NCBI GenBank assembly: GCA_963764695.1
Contig: CAVXTW010000015.1
Location: forward strand, 434,001 to 498,000
Length of the DNA stretch: 64,000 nt
Reading direction: 5' to 3'
DNA from: DATFRY01 sp963764695
Lineage (GTDB): Bacteria; Myxococcota_A; Polyangia; Haliangiales; Haliangiaceae
Shown: one piece after another, positions 1 through 10,449 of the stretch
Position numbering within the stretch: the stretch's first letter is position 1
Layout of the letters: the number at the start of each line of letters is the position of its first letter
Notes under the pieces: generated by a model
Told to the model about the DNA's origin: nothing
The model's input: only the letters and a program-made list of their open reading frames with translations
The model's database searches: none
Position numbers and translations under genes: made by a program

Positions 1-250
1 ATGCTGCCTTGACGTCGATGCTGTCGTAGCCGGCCCCGGCGCGCACCACCAGCTTGAGCCGCCGACCCGCCTCGAACACCGGCGCCGCGACCTGCGTGCC
101 CCGCACGACAAGGACGTCGTGCTCACCGGCGGCGACGGCGGCCGCGATGTTGTCGGCGCCCAGGCCCGGCTGATAGTCGAGGTCGAACCCTTGCTCGCGC
201 AGACGCGTGAGGCCCACGTCCTCGAACTTGTCCGCGATCAGAACCTTCAT
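1..250 (-). CDS. SerA-like D-2-hydroxyacid dehydrogenase (N-terminal part; runs off the window)
   Basis: Only the first 83 residues are present. The product starts MKVLIADKFEDVGL and contains the N-terminal substrate-binding fold of D-isomer-specific 2-hydroxyacid dehydrogenases, ending in the RAGAGYDSIDV segment that precedes the NAD domain in SerA-type 3-phosphoglycerate dehydrogenases. That enzyme oxidises 3-phosphoglycerate in serine synthesis. The NAD-binding domain and catalytic His/Glu lie outside, so a hydroxypyruvate or other 2-hydroxyacid reductase cannot be excluded. It is the last of three same-strand genes, 40 bases after a small unknown protein and downstream of a LeuA-family synthase, so an amino-acid role is plausible. 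Confidence 0.75.
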   Translation of the reverse strand, partial: MKVLIADKFEDVGLTRLREQGFDLDYQPGLGADNIAAAVAAGEHDVLVVRGTQVAAPVFEAGRRLKLVVRAGAGYDSIDVKAA

Positions 251-290
251 GACCGGCCACGGCCACGCCGCGCGTGCGGCGCCGGCCGCG

Positions 291-539
291 CTACTTGCGC
301 TCCCAGAAGAAGACGGTGATTGCCAGACAGTGGAACGCCTCGTCACTCGACTGCGTCACCACCATGTCGCGAACGTCGAACTGGGGGTTGTTGCGCAACC
401 AATCGGTGATCTTCTCGCCCAGTCTCTCGCGGTCGGCCACCATCGTCGCCGAGAACACCTTCACGCCGTTGAAGTTCCGGTCGTCGCCGAAAGACGTTAT
501 CCCGGTACTCACATTCGAACGCATGACGAAATCGGTCAT
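291..539 (-). CDS. Small conserved protein, paralogue of the gene at 54238-54450
   Basis: This is an 82-residue soluble protein without signal peptide or membrane segment. I do not recognise the family. The core, from about residue 25 to the end, has GVKVFSAT, a WLRNNP motif, and VTQSSD followed by FHCL and a hydrophobic C-terminal strand. A second copy at 54238-54450 shares about 35 of 57 aligned residues, including all of VTQSSD and FHCL, so the core is under selection. The first 24 residues are absent from the other copy. The start was chosen because GAGAGG lies just before the ATG. It sits 12 bases after the LeuA-family gene and is probably co-transcribed with it. The compact alpha/beta look fits a small binding or regulatory protein, but no function is assigned. 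Confidence 0.8.
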   Translation of the reverse strand: MTDFVMRSNVSTGITSFGDDRNFNGVKVFSATMVADRERLGEKITDWLRNNPQFDVRDMVVTQSSDEAFHCLAITVFFWERK

Positions 540-551
540 CCTCTCTTCTCT

Positions 552-1865
<1,314 letters not shown>

Positions 1866-1993
1866 ATCGAACGCTTAGCACGTCTAGCAGAAGGGTTCAC
1901 CTCCCGCCTTCGCAGGTTCAGCGCGCTCTGTCTTTCCGCGACCCTCGGCGCGGCGGGCGCGACCGCACCCGGCGCGGGCCGGCGACGGTTCTT

Positions 1994-2344
1994 CTAGAAA
2001 GCCTCGGACATGATGTAGATGATGACCAGCGTCACCGCAGCGACGATGGAGAGCACAAGCACCCACCCGAGGGCCAGCGCCGCGCTCGCCAGGGCCACGC
2101 CCGCGACCGGCAGGCCGTAACTGCCCTCCCGCCGGACGAAGCTGACGACGGCCGCGGCCGCCGCCGCGGTCCAGAATGGGACGGTCACCCGCCAGTCCGG
2201 CACCTCCTGAAACAGCGCGTCGCGGCGAATCACGAGGACCGCGGCGATCGCGACGGAGATGATCCCGAGCGCGATGCAGACGAGACCGGCCAGGTGGCGC
2301 GTCGGCCACGCTCGCCGCGACGGAGTGGCTGGCTCCAGCTTCAC
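1994..2344 (-). CDS. Small hypothetical membrane protein, three predicted helices
   Basis: A 116-residue protein of unknown function. Three hydrophobic stretches are visible at about residues 19-40, 56-70 and 80-112, the last long enough for one extended helix or a tight hairpin, separated by short charged loops (RRDALFQEVPDWR and RREGSYG). There is no signal peptidase site. It lies 30 bases upstream of, and antisense-free from, the ABC ATPase pair on the same strand, though no permease homology is visible. The 128 bases between it and the LeuA-family gene hold nothing I can name. Confidence 0.7.
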   Translation of the reverse strand: MKLEPATPSRRAWPTRHLAGLVCIALGIISVAIAAVLVIRRDALFQEVPDWRVTVPFWTAAAAAAVVSFVRREGSYGLPVAGVALASAALALGWVLVLSIVAAVTLVIIYIMSEAF

Positions 2345-2374
2345 GATGGTCAGTATAGCGCGCCGCCGACGGAA

Positions 2375-3393
<1,019 letters not shown>

Positions 3394-3397
<4 letters not shown>

Positions 3398-4380
3398 GCC
3401 CGCGCCTCGACCGGGAAGTGACAGCGGACCAGGCTCGGCCCCAGCGCGGCCAGCTCCGGCTCCTCCTGGCGGCAGCGCTCCTGCACCGCCGGGCAGCGGT
3501 CCTGGAACGCACAGCCGCGCGGCAGCTCGTGCAGGCTCGGCACCATCCCGCGGATCTCTTGCAGTCGCGCGCGCGGTCCGCCCTCGCGGTAGCTGGGCAC
3601 CGAGCGCAACAAACCCACCGTGTAGTGGTGGCGCGGCGAGGCGAACAGGTCGGCGGTGAGCGCCCGCTCGACCACGCGGCCGGCGTACATCACGACGACC
3701 TCCTCGCAGCTGTCAGCGACCACGCCCAGGTCGTGGGTGATGAGCATGATGCTCATGCCGAGCTCGGCCTGCAGGCGCCGCAGGAGATCCAGGATCTGGG
3801 CCTGGATGGTCACGTCGAGCGCGGTGGTGGGCTCGTCGGCGATGAGCAGGTCCGGGCGACAGGCCAGCGCCATGGCGATCATGACGCGCTGGCGCATGCC
3901 ACCCGACAGCTGGTGCGGATAGCTCCTGAGCCGCTCGGCCGGCGACGGAATGCCGACCAGCCGCAGCATCTCGACCGCCACCTCGCGCGCCTGCGACCGG
4001 CTCTTTTTCTGGTGCAGCCGCACCGCCTCGGCCACCTGCTCGCCGGCGGTGAGCACCGGGTTGAGCGACGTCATCGGCTCCTGGAAGATCATCGAGATCT
4101 TGTGGCCGCGGATGTCTCGCATGTCCGGCTCGGCCAGCTCGAGCAGGTCGCGCCCGCGATACCGGATGCGACCGGCCGCGATGCGCCCCGGCGGATCCGG
4201 CACCAGGCGCAGGATGCTGAGCGCGGTGACCGACTTGCCGCAGCCGGACTCGCCGACCACGCCGAGGGTCACGCCCGCGCCGATCTCGAACGAGACCCGG
4301 TCGACCGCCCGCACCGTGCCGTGCTCGGTGCGGAACTCGGTGACCAGGTCCTGCACCTCGAGCAGCCGCTCCCCGCCCAT
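3394..4380 (-). CDS. Oligopeptide/dipeptide ABC transporter ATPase, OppD/DppD type
   Basis: A 328-residue ABC ATPase with Walker A GESGCGKS, Q-loop MIFQEPMTSLNP, signature LSGGMRQR, Walker B LLIADEPTTALD, H-loop ITHDLG and the C-terminal oligopeptide domain with CAFQDRCP. The longest open frame begins at 4455, but I chose the ATG at 4380 (MGGERLLEVQDL). The first 25 residues of the longer form are unlike the family and would overlap the preceding lipoprotein gene. It forms a two-gene unit with the OppF-type gene. The pair should form the heterodimeric nucleotide-binding half of a peptide importer. Confidence 0.9.
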
Positions 4381-4415
4381 CGGGCGCGACGATAGCACGC
4401 GACCGACGGGCGACC

Positions 4416-5264
4416 TCAGCGACGCGACGACGGCGCGCCCTGCTTCTGCCCGCACGCCTTCAGATCGGGTGGCTCGCGCTGGAACGCCTTGTCATCGAGG
4501 TCCTCGTTGACGGTGCGCTCCTCCCACCTGACTTGCAGGTCGGCCTTCTGCTTGGGCTGCTCGAAGCGGGTTGCCGCCGGAACGCGGATGGTCTTGCCGT
4601 CGGCCGTCTGCACCGCCCGGAAGTCCTTGTTCTGCAGCTTCCAGTCCACCGCGCCCTGCCCGTCGGTGACGACGCTCTCGAGCACGTCCCACTTTCCGGC
4701 GCCGCCGCGCCCGTCGAGCACCAGGGTCTGGCGCCAGGCGCGGTCGCGCGACACCAGCTCCACCACCTCGGCGCCGCGCTTCTCGTCCCAGCGCACCTGG
4801 CCGGTCGGGTCCGCGATGATCGGCGCCGAGCCGACCGCGAGCAGCAAGAAGTCGTCGGCCTCCATGCTCACGCGCAGGAGCTGGCCGATGGCGCGCCGGT
4901 CGCACTGCCCGCTCAGCTGACAGTTGTGCTCGTAGTCGACGAAGACGAAGCCCTGCCCGTTGCACACCAGATCCGCGGCCGACGTGTCGGTGGCCGGGTT
5001 CATCGCCTTGAAGAACGCCTTGGACCCGCGCTCGCCCATGACCAGCACCGTCGCCTTGATGCGCTGGTCGCCCACCCAGTAGTCCATCTTGCTCTCGGCC
5101 TTGTAGGAGCGGGCCGCCTCGCCGCCCTGGCGCACGTGGGTCAGGAGCTGCTCGACCGTGGGGGCCGGATACGCGCGCGGAATCGACTGATGGGTGCAGG
5201 AGCAGCTGGGACCCGCCAGCCAGGAGACCGCCAGCGCGGCGCAGACGAGCGTGATCCGCCTCAT
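4416..5264 (-). CDS. Exported LolA/LolB-like protein, probable lipoprotein
   Basis: A 282-residue protein with an N-terminal signal (residues 1-20, MRRITLVCAALAVSWLAG) followed by Cys residues at 21 and 23. The lipobox is not canonical, so lipidation is uncertain. The body is rich in beta-strand signals and reads like the half-barrel of outer-membrane lipoprotein carriers: SYKAESKMDYWVGDQRIKA near residue 55, an internal Asp/Gly-rich loop, and VRWEERTVNEDLDDKAFQ near the end. DUF4292-type proteins have the same layout. It ends 36 bases before the ABC ATPase pair on the same strand. A role in lipid or lipoprotein handling at the envelope is inferred from fold resemblance only. Confidence 0.65.
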   Translation of the reverse strand: MRRITLVCAALAVSWLAGPSCSCTHQSIPRAYPAPTVEQLLTHVRQGGEAARSYKAESKMDYWVGDQRIKATVLVMGERGSKAFFKAMNPATDTSAADLVCNGQGFVFVDYEHNCQLSGQCDRRAIGQLLRVSMEADDFLLLAVGSAPIIADPTGQVRWDEKRGAEVVELVSRDRAWRQTLVLDGRGGAGKWDVLESVVTDGQGAVDWKLQNKDFRAVQTADGKTIRVPAATRFEQPKQKADLQVRWEERTVNEDLDDKAFQREPPDLKACGQKQGAPSSRR

Positions 5265-5354
5265 TGAACCGGGACGATACCGGGCTGTCCCGCGGAAGCA
5301 ACCTCGAACGCAGCTTTGCCGGGCCGCGTGCGGGCCCGCGCAGCGATCACGCCC

Positions 5355-6291
5355 TCAAGGAGCGTCGTGCACCGCGACGAATTCCTGCACCGCGGCCACC
5401 ATCAGCTCCAGATCGCGGCCGTCGATCGACGCGCGGTCGGCTCGAAAGCGCATCAGCGTGGACGGCGGACAGTCCGACCCGACGCAGATGCGAGCGTAGG
5501 GCTTTTCCGGGAAGGCCTCGACAAGCTCGCGCGGCACGACCAGCTCGCCGCTGTCGTCCGCCTCGCAGACGATCATGGCGTCAACCGGCAGACCGTGGCC
5601 GCGGTTGTTGGACAGGATGTCGAGCCGCACCCGCGTCCCGGGCACCGCCGGCGACCAGGTCAGCACGAGATCCTCGCCGTCCACCAGCCGGAGCATGTCG
5701 TCCGACTCCTCGCCGCGCTCGAGATCGATCGAGACGCGCGGCGGACTGTCCGCCTCGAGCGAGAAGGCGGGCACGTCGGCGCCGCCGGCCGCCTCGAGGA
5801 CGACGCGATCGCCGTCGCCGAACAGGTCGCCCGGCAGGGACGACTCCGGCAGGTATCCGTACTCGGTGAACGGCACGGTCAGCTCCTCGGCAAGGCCGGT
5901 GACGTTCAGCGTGCCGGCAGAGAGCTGGACCGGCAGCGGGATGCACTCGCCGTCGGCGTTGCACAGGCCGTCGCAGTCGGTGCACTCGCCGACCTCGTAG
6001 GTCCACAGCTGGCACGCGCCGGCCTCCTGCTCGAGCCGGTGGTAGACCGGGCGAGGATCGACGATCGACCCGCGCATCTGCGACCAGGCCTGCTCGCCCT
6101 CGCCGAACTCGCTCTCGCGCAGCTCGAACTGCCCCTCGGCCGGCTCGCCCGGCCCGTCGCCTCCGCCGTCGCCGCCTCCATCCCCCCCATCCCCATCATC
6201 GTCAGCCCATGCCATCGCCACCATCGTCATCGCCGCACGCGGCCACGCCGATCACCAGCGCCACGCACGCCACCCGCGTCACTCGAAGCAT
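5355..6291 (-). pseudogene. Exported lipoprotein with Gly/Asp linker, interrupted by a one-base frameshift
   Basis: Translation from ATG 6291 gives MLRVTRVACVALVIGVAAC, a textbook lipoprotein signal with Cys at residue 19, then GDDDGGDGMG and a stop at 6202-6204. The long downstream frame (to 5355) continues the same acidic Gly/Asp linker and then about 260 residues of a secreted domain with a Cys cluster (CQLW, CTDCDGLC, CIPL). Removing one base between about 6230 and 6205, for example one G of the GGG at 6206-6208, joins both parts into a 311-residue lipoprotein. The extra base may be an assembly error, a real mutation or a slippage site in the low-complexity linker. Function is unknown; similar metal-rich envelope lipoproteins are common in myxobacteria. 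Confidence 0.75.
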
Positions 6292-6377
6292 GGCGTCATC
6301 GATCTTCAAGAAGCGCGCCAGCGAACATCGATGCCGGTCCGCCGCCTTGCGCCCGCTCGATCGCAGAAATCCGAGGC

Positions 6378-7607
6378 TCAGATGGCGTTCACGCCGGTCA
6401 GGCTCTTGGCGATGATGCGGCGCTGGATCTGCCCGGTGCCCTCGAAGATGTCGTAGATCTTCGCGTCCCGGTACCACTTCTCGACCGGGTGGCCCGGCTC
6501 GAGCGCCTCCTCGCCGAGCAGCGCCATGGAGCGCGCCGTCACCATCTGCGCCGTCCGCGCCGCATGCGCCTTGGCCATCGACGCGGTGGAGACGTTCTCC
6601 AGCCCGTGATCGGCCATCCACGCCGCCCGGTGCACCAGCAGCCGCGACGCCTGGATCTCCATCTCCATCTCGGCCAGCGCGAACGCGATGTGCTGGTGGC
6701 CTGACATCGGCGTGCCGCGCAGTGACCCGCCCCGCACGCGCTCGAGCGTGAACTCGAGGGCCGCGCGCGCGATGCCGACCGCCTGCGCGCCGACCGCCGG
6801 CCGGGTGCCGTCGAGCATCTTCTTCGTGTCGCCGAGGCCCTCGCTCTGCCGGTCCGCGCCCAGCATGAGATCCTCGTGCACGCGGCAGTCCTCGAAGTGG
6901 ACCTGCGCGGTCTCGCTGGCCCGGATGCCGAGCTTTGTCTCCTTGCGGCCGGGCACGAGGCCCGGCGTGCCGCGCTCGACGATGAAGCCGCGCACGCCGC
7001 CGCGCCCGAGCGACGCATCGGTCTGCGCCCACACCACGTAGATGCTCGCGGACTGGCCGTTGGTGATCCACTGCTTGTGCCCGCGCAGCACCCAGTACGT
7101 GCCGTCGCGCCGCGCACTCGTCGCCAGCGACGAGATGTCGGATCCGGTCTGCGGCTCCGACAGCGCCATGGCCGCGACCTTGATGCGCCCGCCCTCGTCC
7201 TCGCCCTTGAGCGCGGCGCGGAACAGCTGCTTCTGCTCCTCGGTGCCCATGCGCGCGACCGGCGCGGCCGCCAGGTTCGATCCGCCCAGCGCGAGCGCGA
7301 TGCCGGCGCAGCCCCAGGCCAGCTCCTCGGAGCCGACCACGGCCGCGCGCGCCGCCCGCCCCGGCTTGCGCTCCTTCCCGCCGTCCTTGTCCTTGTCCCC
7401 GTCGCCGTCCTCGTCGCCCATCATGCGGCGCGCGTCGAGCATCGCCGTCTGGCTCATGCCGAACGAGCGCGCCCGCTTCATCAGGTCCCACGGCATCGAC
7501 TCGTCGCGGTCGTGGCGGGCCGCGATCGGCCGGATCTCCTGCTCGGCCAGCGCGTGCGTCATCTGCCGCACCGCCCCGAACATCGGCTCTCCGTGAAACA
7601 GGTCCAT
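6378..7607 (-). CDS. Acyl-CoA dehydrogenase (catalytic subunit-like)
   Basis: A 409-residue FAD-dependent acyl-CoA dehydrogenase that would introduce the alpha-beta double bond in an acyl-CoA. ALSEPQTGSDISS is the FAD/substrate-binding signature and WITNGQ follows it. The C-terminal IYDIFEGTGQIQ contains the Glu that acts as catalytic base in MCAD-type enzymes. An odd Gly/Asp/Lys-rich insertion (GDEDGDGDKDKDGG) lies at about residues 64-78 in the N-terminal helical domain. The ATG directly abuts the stop of the second dehydrogenase gene (TGA then ATG), so the two are co-translated. Its partner lacks the catalytic Glu, which suggests a heteromeric enzyme. Confidence 0.9.
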   Translation of the reverse strand: MDLFHGEPMFGAVRQMTHALAEQEIRPIAARHDRDESMPWDLMKRARSFGMSQTAMLDARRMMGDEDGDGDKDKDGGKERKPGRAARAAVVGSEELAWGCAGIALALGGSNLAAAPVARMGTEEQKQLFRAALKGEDEGGRIKVAAMALSEPQTGSDISSLATSARRDGTYWVLRGHKQWITNGQSASIYVVWAQTDASLGRGGVRGFIVERGTPGLVPGRKETKLGIRASETAQVHFEDCRVHEDLMLGADRQSEGLGDTKKMLDGTRPAVGAQAVGIARAALEFTLERVRGGSLRGTPMSGHQHIAFALAEMEMEIQASRLLVHRAAWMADHGLENVSTASMAKAHAARTAQMVTARSMALLGEEALEPGHPVEKWYRDAKIYDIFEGTGQIQRRIIAKSLTGVNAI

Positions 7608-8735
7608 TCAGGCCTCCGCGACCGCGGCCAGCACGCGCGACAGGGCCTCGTTGCCGCCCAGCACCTCGAACGGGCGCGCGTCGCGCATCAGCTTCTCGAC
7701 CGGGAAGTCGTTCACGAAGCCATAGCCGCCGAAGATCTGCACCGCGTCGATGGTCGCGCGGGTCACCGTGGCGGCGGCCAGGTCACGCGCGCGGCTGGCG
7801 GTGTCGGCCGCGCTGGCCAGCTTGCGATCGATCTCCCACGCCGCCTGCAGCACCAGCAGGCGCGCCGCGGCGATGGCGGTCTGGTTCTCGTCGCGCATGC
7901 GGGCCAGCGACTGGAAGCGGCCGATCGGCTGGCCGAACTGGATGCGGTCGCGGCCGTACGCCTCGGCGTGCTCGATCGCGGCGCCGGCCATGCCGACCGC
8001 GCGCGCCGCGAGGCTCACCCGGTACCAGGACAGGACCTCGTCTGTCGCCGTCCGCGCCGCCGCGCCGCGCGCCAGCACCAGCTCCGCCGCGACGGTGGCG
8101 CCGTCGAGCTCGAGGGTGCCCCAGCCGGCCGCGCGCCAGCCGGACGGAGCCGGGGAGCTGGCCGCGACGCGCCCGAGCGCGACCGGCACCAGCGCCAGCA
8201 CCGGCTCGCCGCCGGCCCGCGCCGCGCACAGGACGTGCGATGCCAGCGCCAGCCCGGGCAGCGGCCCGATCCTGCCTCGTACAGCCAGCGCGCCGCCGCG
8301 ATCCTCGACCGCCAGCCGCTCGTAGAAGTCGTGCGCCGTCACCGCGAGCGCGGACGGCGAACCGCTCAGCGCGCCGAACAGCGCCTTGCGCGCCGCCGGC
8401 GAGCCCCACCGACCCACGGCCAGCGCCGGCTCGACGTTGCTCTCGCACAGCGCGGCCAGCGCCGCGCACCCGCGCCCCAGCTCCACGCCGCGCAGCGCAC
8501 GCGACAGATGAGAGTAGGCCGCGTGACCATCTCCATCGTCCGGGTCGAGCAGGCCGCCGTCCGCCGCGGGCACCGCGTCGAGCATGAGTCCCAGCTCGGC
8601 GGCCGCGCTCCACAGCGCATCGGGCGGCGCTCCGCGACGATCCGAATCGGCAGACCACCCTCGAAGGGCGCGCTCGCTCCAGCGCCGGATCGTCGTGACC
8701 AGCAGCGACTGTTCGTCGTCGAGCGCAAACTCCAT
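7608..8735 (-). CDS. Acyl-CoA dehydrogenase family protein (degenerate active site)
   Basis: A 375-residue acyl-CoA dehydrogenase homologue. The start at 8735 (MEFALDDEQSLLV) matches the family N-terminus; a longer frame reaching 8786 would run into the tRNA-Met gene. The C-terminal half keeps helices such as GRFQSLARMRDENQ and the FGGYGFVNDFPVEKLMRDAR segment. Where active members carry YEGT with the catalytic Glu, this protein reads FEVLGGNE, so that Glu is missing. It is the upstream member of the pair with the gene at 6378-7607. By analogy with mycobacterial ChsE alpha2-beta2 enzymes, it may be a structural subunit. Steroid or other bulky acyl-CoA substrates are possible but not shown. 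Confidence 0.85.
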   Translation of the reverse strand: MEFALDDEQSLLVTTIRRWSERALRGWSADSDRRGAPPDALWSAAAELGLMLDAVPAADGGLLDPDDGDGHAAYSHLSRALRGVELGRGCAALAALCESNVEPALAVGRWGSPAARKALFGALSGSPSALAVTAHDFYERLAVEDRGGALAVRGRIGPLPGLALASHVLCAARAGGEPVLALVPVALGRVAASSPAPSGWRAAGWGTLELDGATVAAELVLARGAAARTATDEVLSWYRVSLAARAVGMAGAAIEHAEAYGRDRIQFGQPIGRFQSLARMRDENQTAIAAARLLVLQAAWEIDRKLASAADTASRARDLAAATVTRATIDAVQIFGGYGFVNDFPVEKLMRDARPFEVLGGNEALSRVLAAVAEA

Positions 8736-8756
8736 CAGTCCGACCTGTAATGTTCG

Positions 8757-8829
8757 TGGCGAGGGGCGGATTCGAACCGCCGACACAGGGCTTATGAGAC
8801 CCCCGCTCTACCGACTGAGCTACCCCGCC
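8757..8829 (-). tRNA. tRNA-Met (CAT)
   Basis: The reverse strand reads GGCGGGGTAGCTCAGTCGG at the 5' end. The acceptor stem GGCGGGG pairs with CCTCGCC, the D-arm is normal, the anticodon loop CTCATAA has anticodon CAT, and the T-arm contains GGTTCGAATCC. The discriminator is A at 8757 and CCA is not encoded. The sequence resembles elongator tRNA-Met; the first acceptor pair is a normal G-C rather than the mismatch expected for initiator tRNA. Confidence 0.95.
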
Positions 8830-8960
8830 AAAGAAGGGGGGAGGAAGATAATAGCCTGTGGTTGCTGGGGCAAGGGTCCTGCGCCGGTTGACTTCCGGCG
8901 GTCTGCGGGGCAACGTCAGAGGGCCCTTGGCGGGGCTCCTACGCGGGTTCGCGAGCGCGC

Positions 8961-9031
8961 TCGGGGATCGTCTAACGGCAGGACAGCGGCCTTTGGAGCC
9001 GCTCGTGAAGGTTCGAATCCTTCTCCCCGAA
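8961..9031 (+). tRNA. tRNA-Gln (TTG)
   Basis: The sequence begins TCGGGGATCGTCTAACGGCA, a typical tRNA-Gln 5' half. The acceptor stem TCGGGGA pairs with TCCCCGA, the anticodon loop is CTTTGGA with anticodon TTG, and the T-arm has GGTTCGAATCC. The gene ends at the A discriminator; CCA is not encoded. It is divergent from tRNA-Met, with about 130 bases between them. Confidence 0.95.
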
Positions 9032-9046
9032 CTCGACCCCTGACAA

Positions 9047-9481
9047 ATGACCGGCGCTGAAGCGAAAACGACGCTCGTACCCATGAAGCTCCTCAAAGGC
9101 GAACGGCTCTTTTTCGGCTGCAAGATCGACAGCAAGCTTCGCGAGGCCCTCGCGCAAGCCAAGCCGGGCGAGCGGCGCTACTTCGATGACCCGAACGGCG
9201 AGTTTCTGCGCGTGCTCAGCTTCGAGGACGAGCGCTGGATCGGCAAGGTGATGGGCGGCGGGGTCAACGTGAGCGACGTGGAGGACATCCAGCGCAACGT
9301 CGTCTCCATCCTGCGCCGCGTGGCGCCGTCGGTGCGCACATCGCCGACGTCGATCAAGATCTTCGCCGTCTCGGCAGAGGGCGAGGCGGTGCAGACCGAC
9401 GTCGAGGGCGAGGCCAACGGGACCGACACCGGCCGCGGCGAGCGCGGCGGCGACAACGGTCCCTACATCGACTACCCCTGA
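9047..9481 (+). CDS. Hypothetical acidic protein
   Basis: A 144-residue soluble protein of unknown family. Residues 13-110 look folded: MKLLKGERLFFGCKIDSKLREAL, then YFDDPNGEFLRVLSFEDERWIGKVMGGG, and a helix-strand segment ending in IKIFAVS. The last 30 residues are Gly/Asp-rich and probably disordered (GERGGDNGPYIDYP). It starts only 15 bases after tRNA-Gln. An alternative ATG at 9083 would begin exactly at MKLLKGERLFF and may be the true start, as neither has a strong Shine-Dalgarno. No homologue is recognised. Confidence 0.65.
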   Translation: MTGAEAKTTLVPMKLLKGERLFFGCKIDSKLREALAQAKPGERRYFDDPNGEFLRVLSFEDERWIGKVMGGGVNVSDVEDIQRNVVSILRRVAPSVRTSPTSIKIFAVSAEGEAVQTDVEGEANGTDTGRGERGGDNGPYIDYP

Positions 9482-9517
9482 CCACCAGGTCGGGGCTTCT
9501 TCGGCACAGCGCGTCCG

Positions 9518-10439
9518 TCAGACGCCGGCAAGCTCGAGCAGCGCGCCCCAGCGCACGCCGCGGTCGCTGGTGACCAGCGTGGGCGCGTCCAGGTGCACGG
9601 CCAGGCGGGCGTAGATGGCCGCGCCGGCCGCGATGACGTCGGCCCGCTGCGGCTCCAGCCCCGGCAGGCGCCGCTTCTCGGCCACGGTCAGTTCCAGAAA
9701 GCGGGCCAGCTGCCGCTCCACGGCCGCGCGGGTCAGGCGAAAGCCCTGGACGCGGTCGGCGTCGTAGGCGCGCAGCTTCTGCTCCACCGCCGCAAGCGTC
9801 GTGGCGGTCCCCGCCGTGCCGACCAGGGCGGGCGCGCTGCCGGCCAGCGCCGGATCCAGCACCCCGAGGTGGCCGTCGATGGCGGCGAGCAGCGCGCGCG
9901 TCTCGTCCTGGGTGGGCGGATCGCCGTGCAGGTGCCGCTCGGTCAGCCGCACGCTGCCGATCGGCAGGCTGACCAGCGAGCCGACCACACCGCCGCGACC
10001 GGCGATGACCTCGGTCGATCCACCGCCCACGTCGGCCACCACCAGGTCGCCCGCGGCCAGCCCGGGAAACGCGTGCACGACCGAGCGGTAGACCAGCGCC
10101 GCCTCGCGCTCGCCGTCGATGACCTCGACCGGCGCGCCCAGGATCTCGCTGCGCCGGGCCGAGGAACGCGTCCGCGTTGGCCGCCTCGCGCAGCGCCTGG
10201 GTGCCGACCGCCACCACCGCCGCGACCTGCACCTCGTCGATGATCGCCCGGTACTCGCGCAGGAAGCCGAGCGAGCGCTCGATCGCTTCGTCCGACAGGC
10301 GCCCGCTGCCATCCACGCCCTGGCCGAGCCGGCCGAAGCGGATCTCGTCGCGCAGCGCGCGCACGCCGCCCTCGCCCAGCTCGGCCACGAGCAGGAGCAG
10401 CGTGTTGGTGCCGATGTTGACCGCCGCGAGCCGCTTCAT
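9518..10439 (-). pseudogene. ppx: Ppx/GppA phosphatase family gene, split by a one-base frameshift
   Basis: The first frame from 10439 encodes the family N-terminus MKRLAAVNIGTNTLLLLVAE (phosphate-1 motif NIGTNT) through about ANADAFL. The second frame, to 9518, continues with RRSEILGAPVEVIDGEREA, the phosphate-2 motif VVADVGGGSTE and VGTAGTATTLAA. Deleting one G of the GG near 10158-10161 gives FLARRSEILG and a continuous 306-residue exopolyphosphatase/pppGpp phosphatase. Such enzymes degrade polyphosphate or convert pppGpp to ppGpp. It starts 10 bases after the tolB stop, so it is the last gene of the tol operon. The extra base may be a sequencing error or a recent inactivation. Confidence 0.85.
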
Positions 10440-10449
10440 GCGCGCTCGA

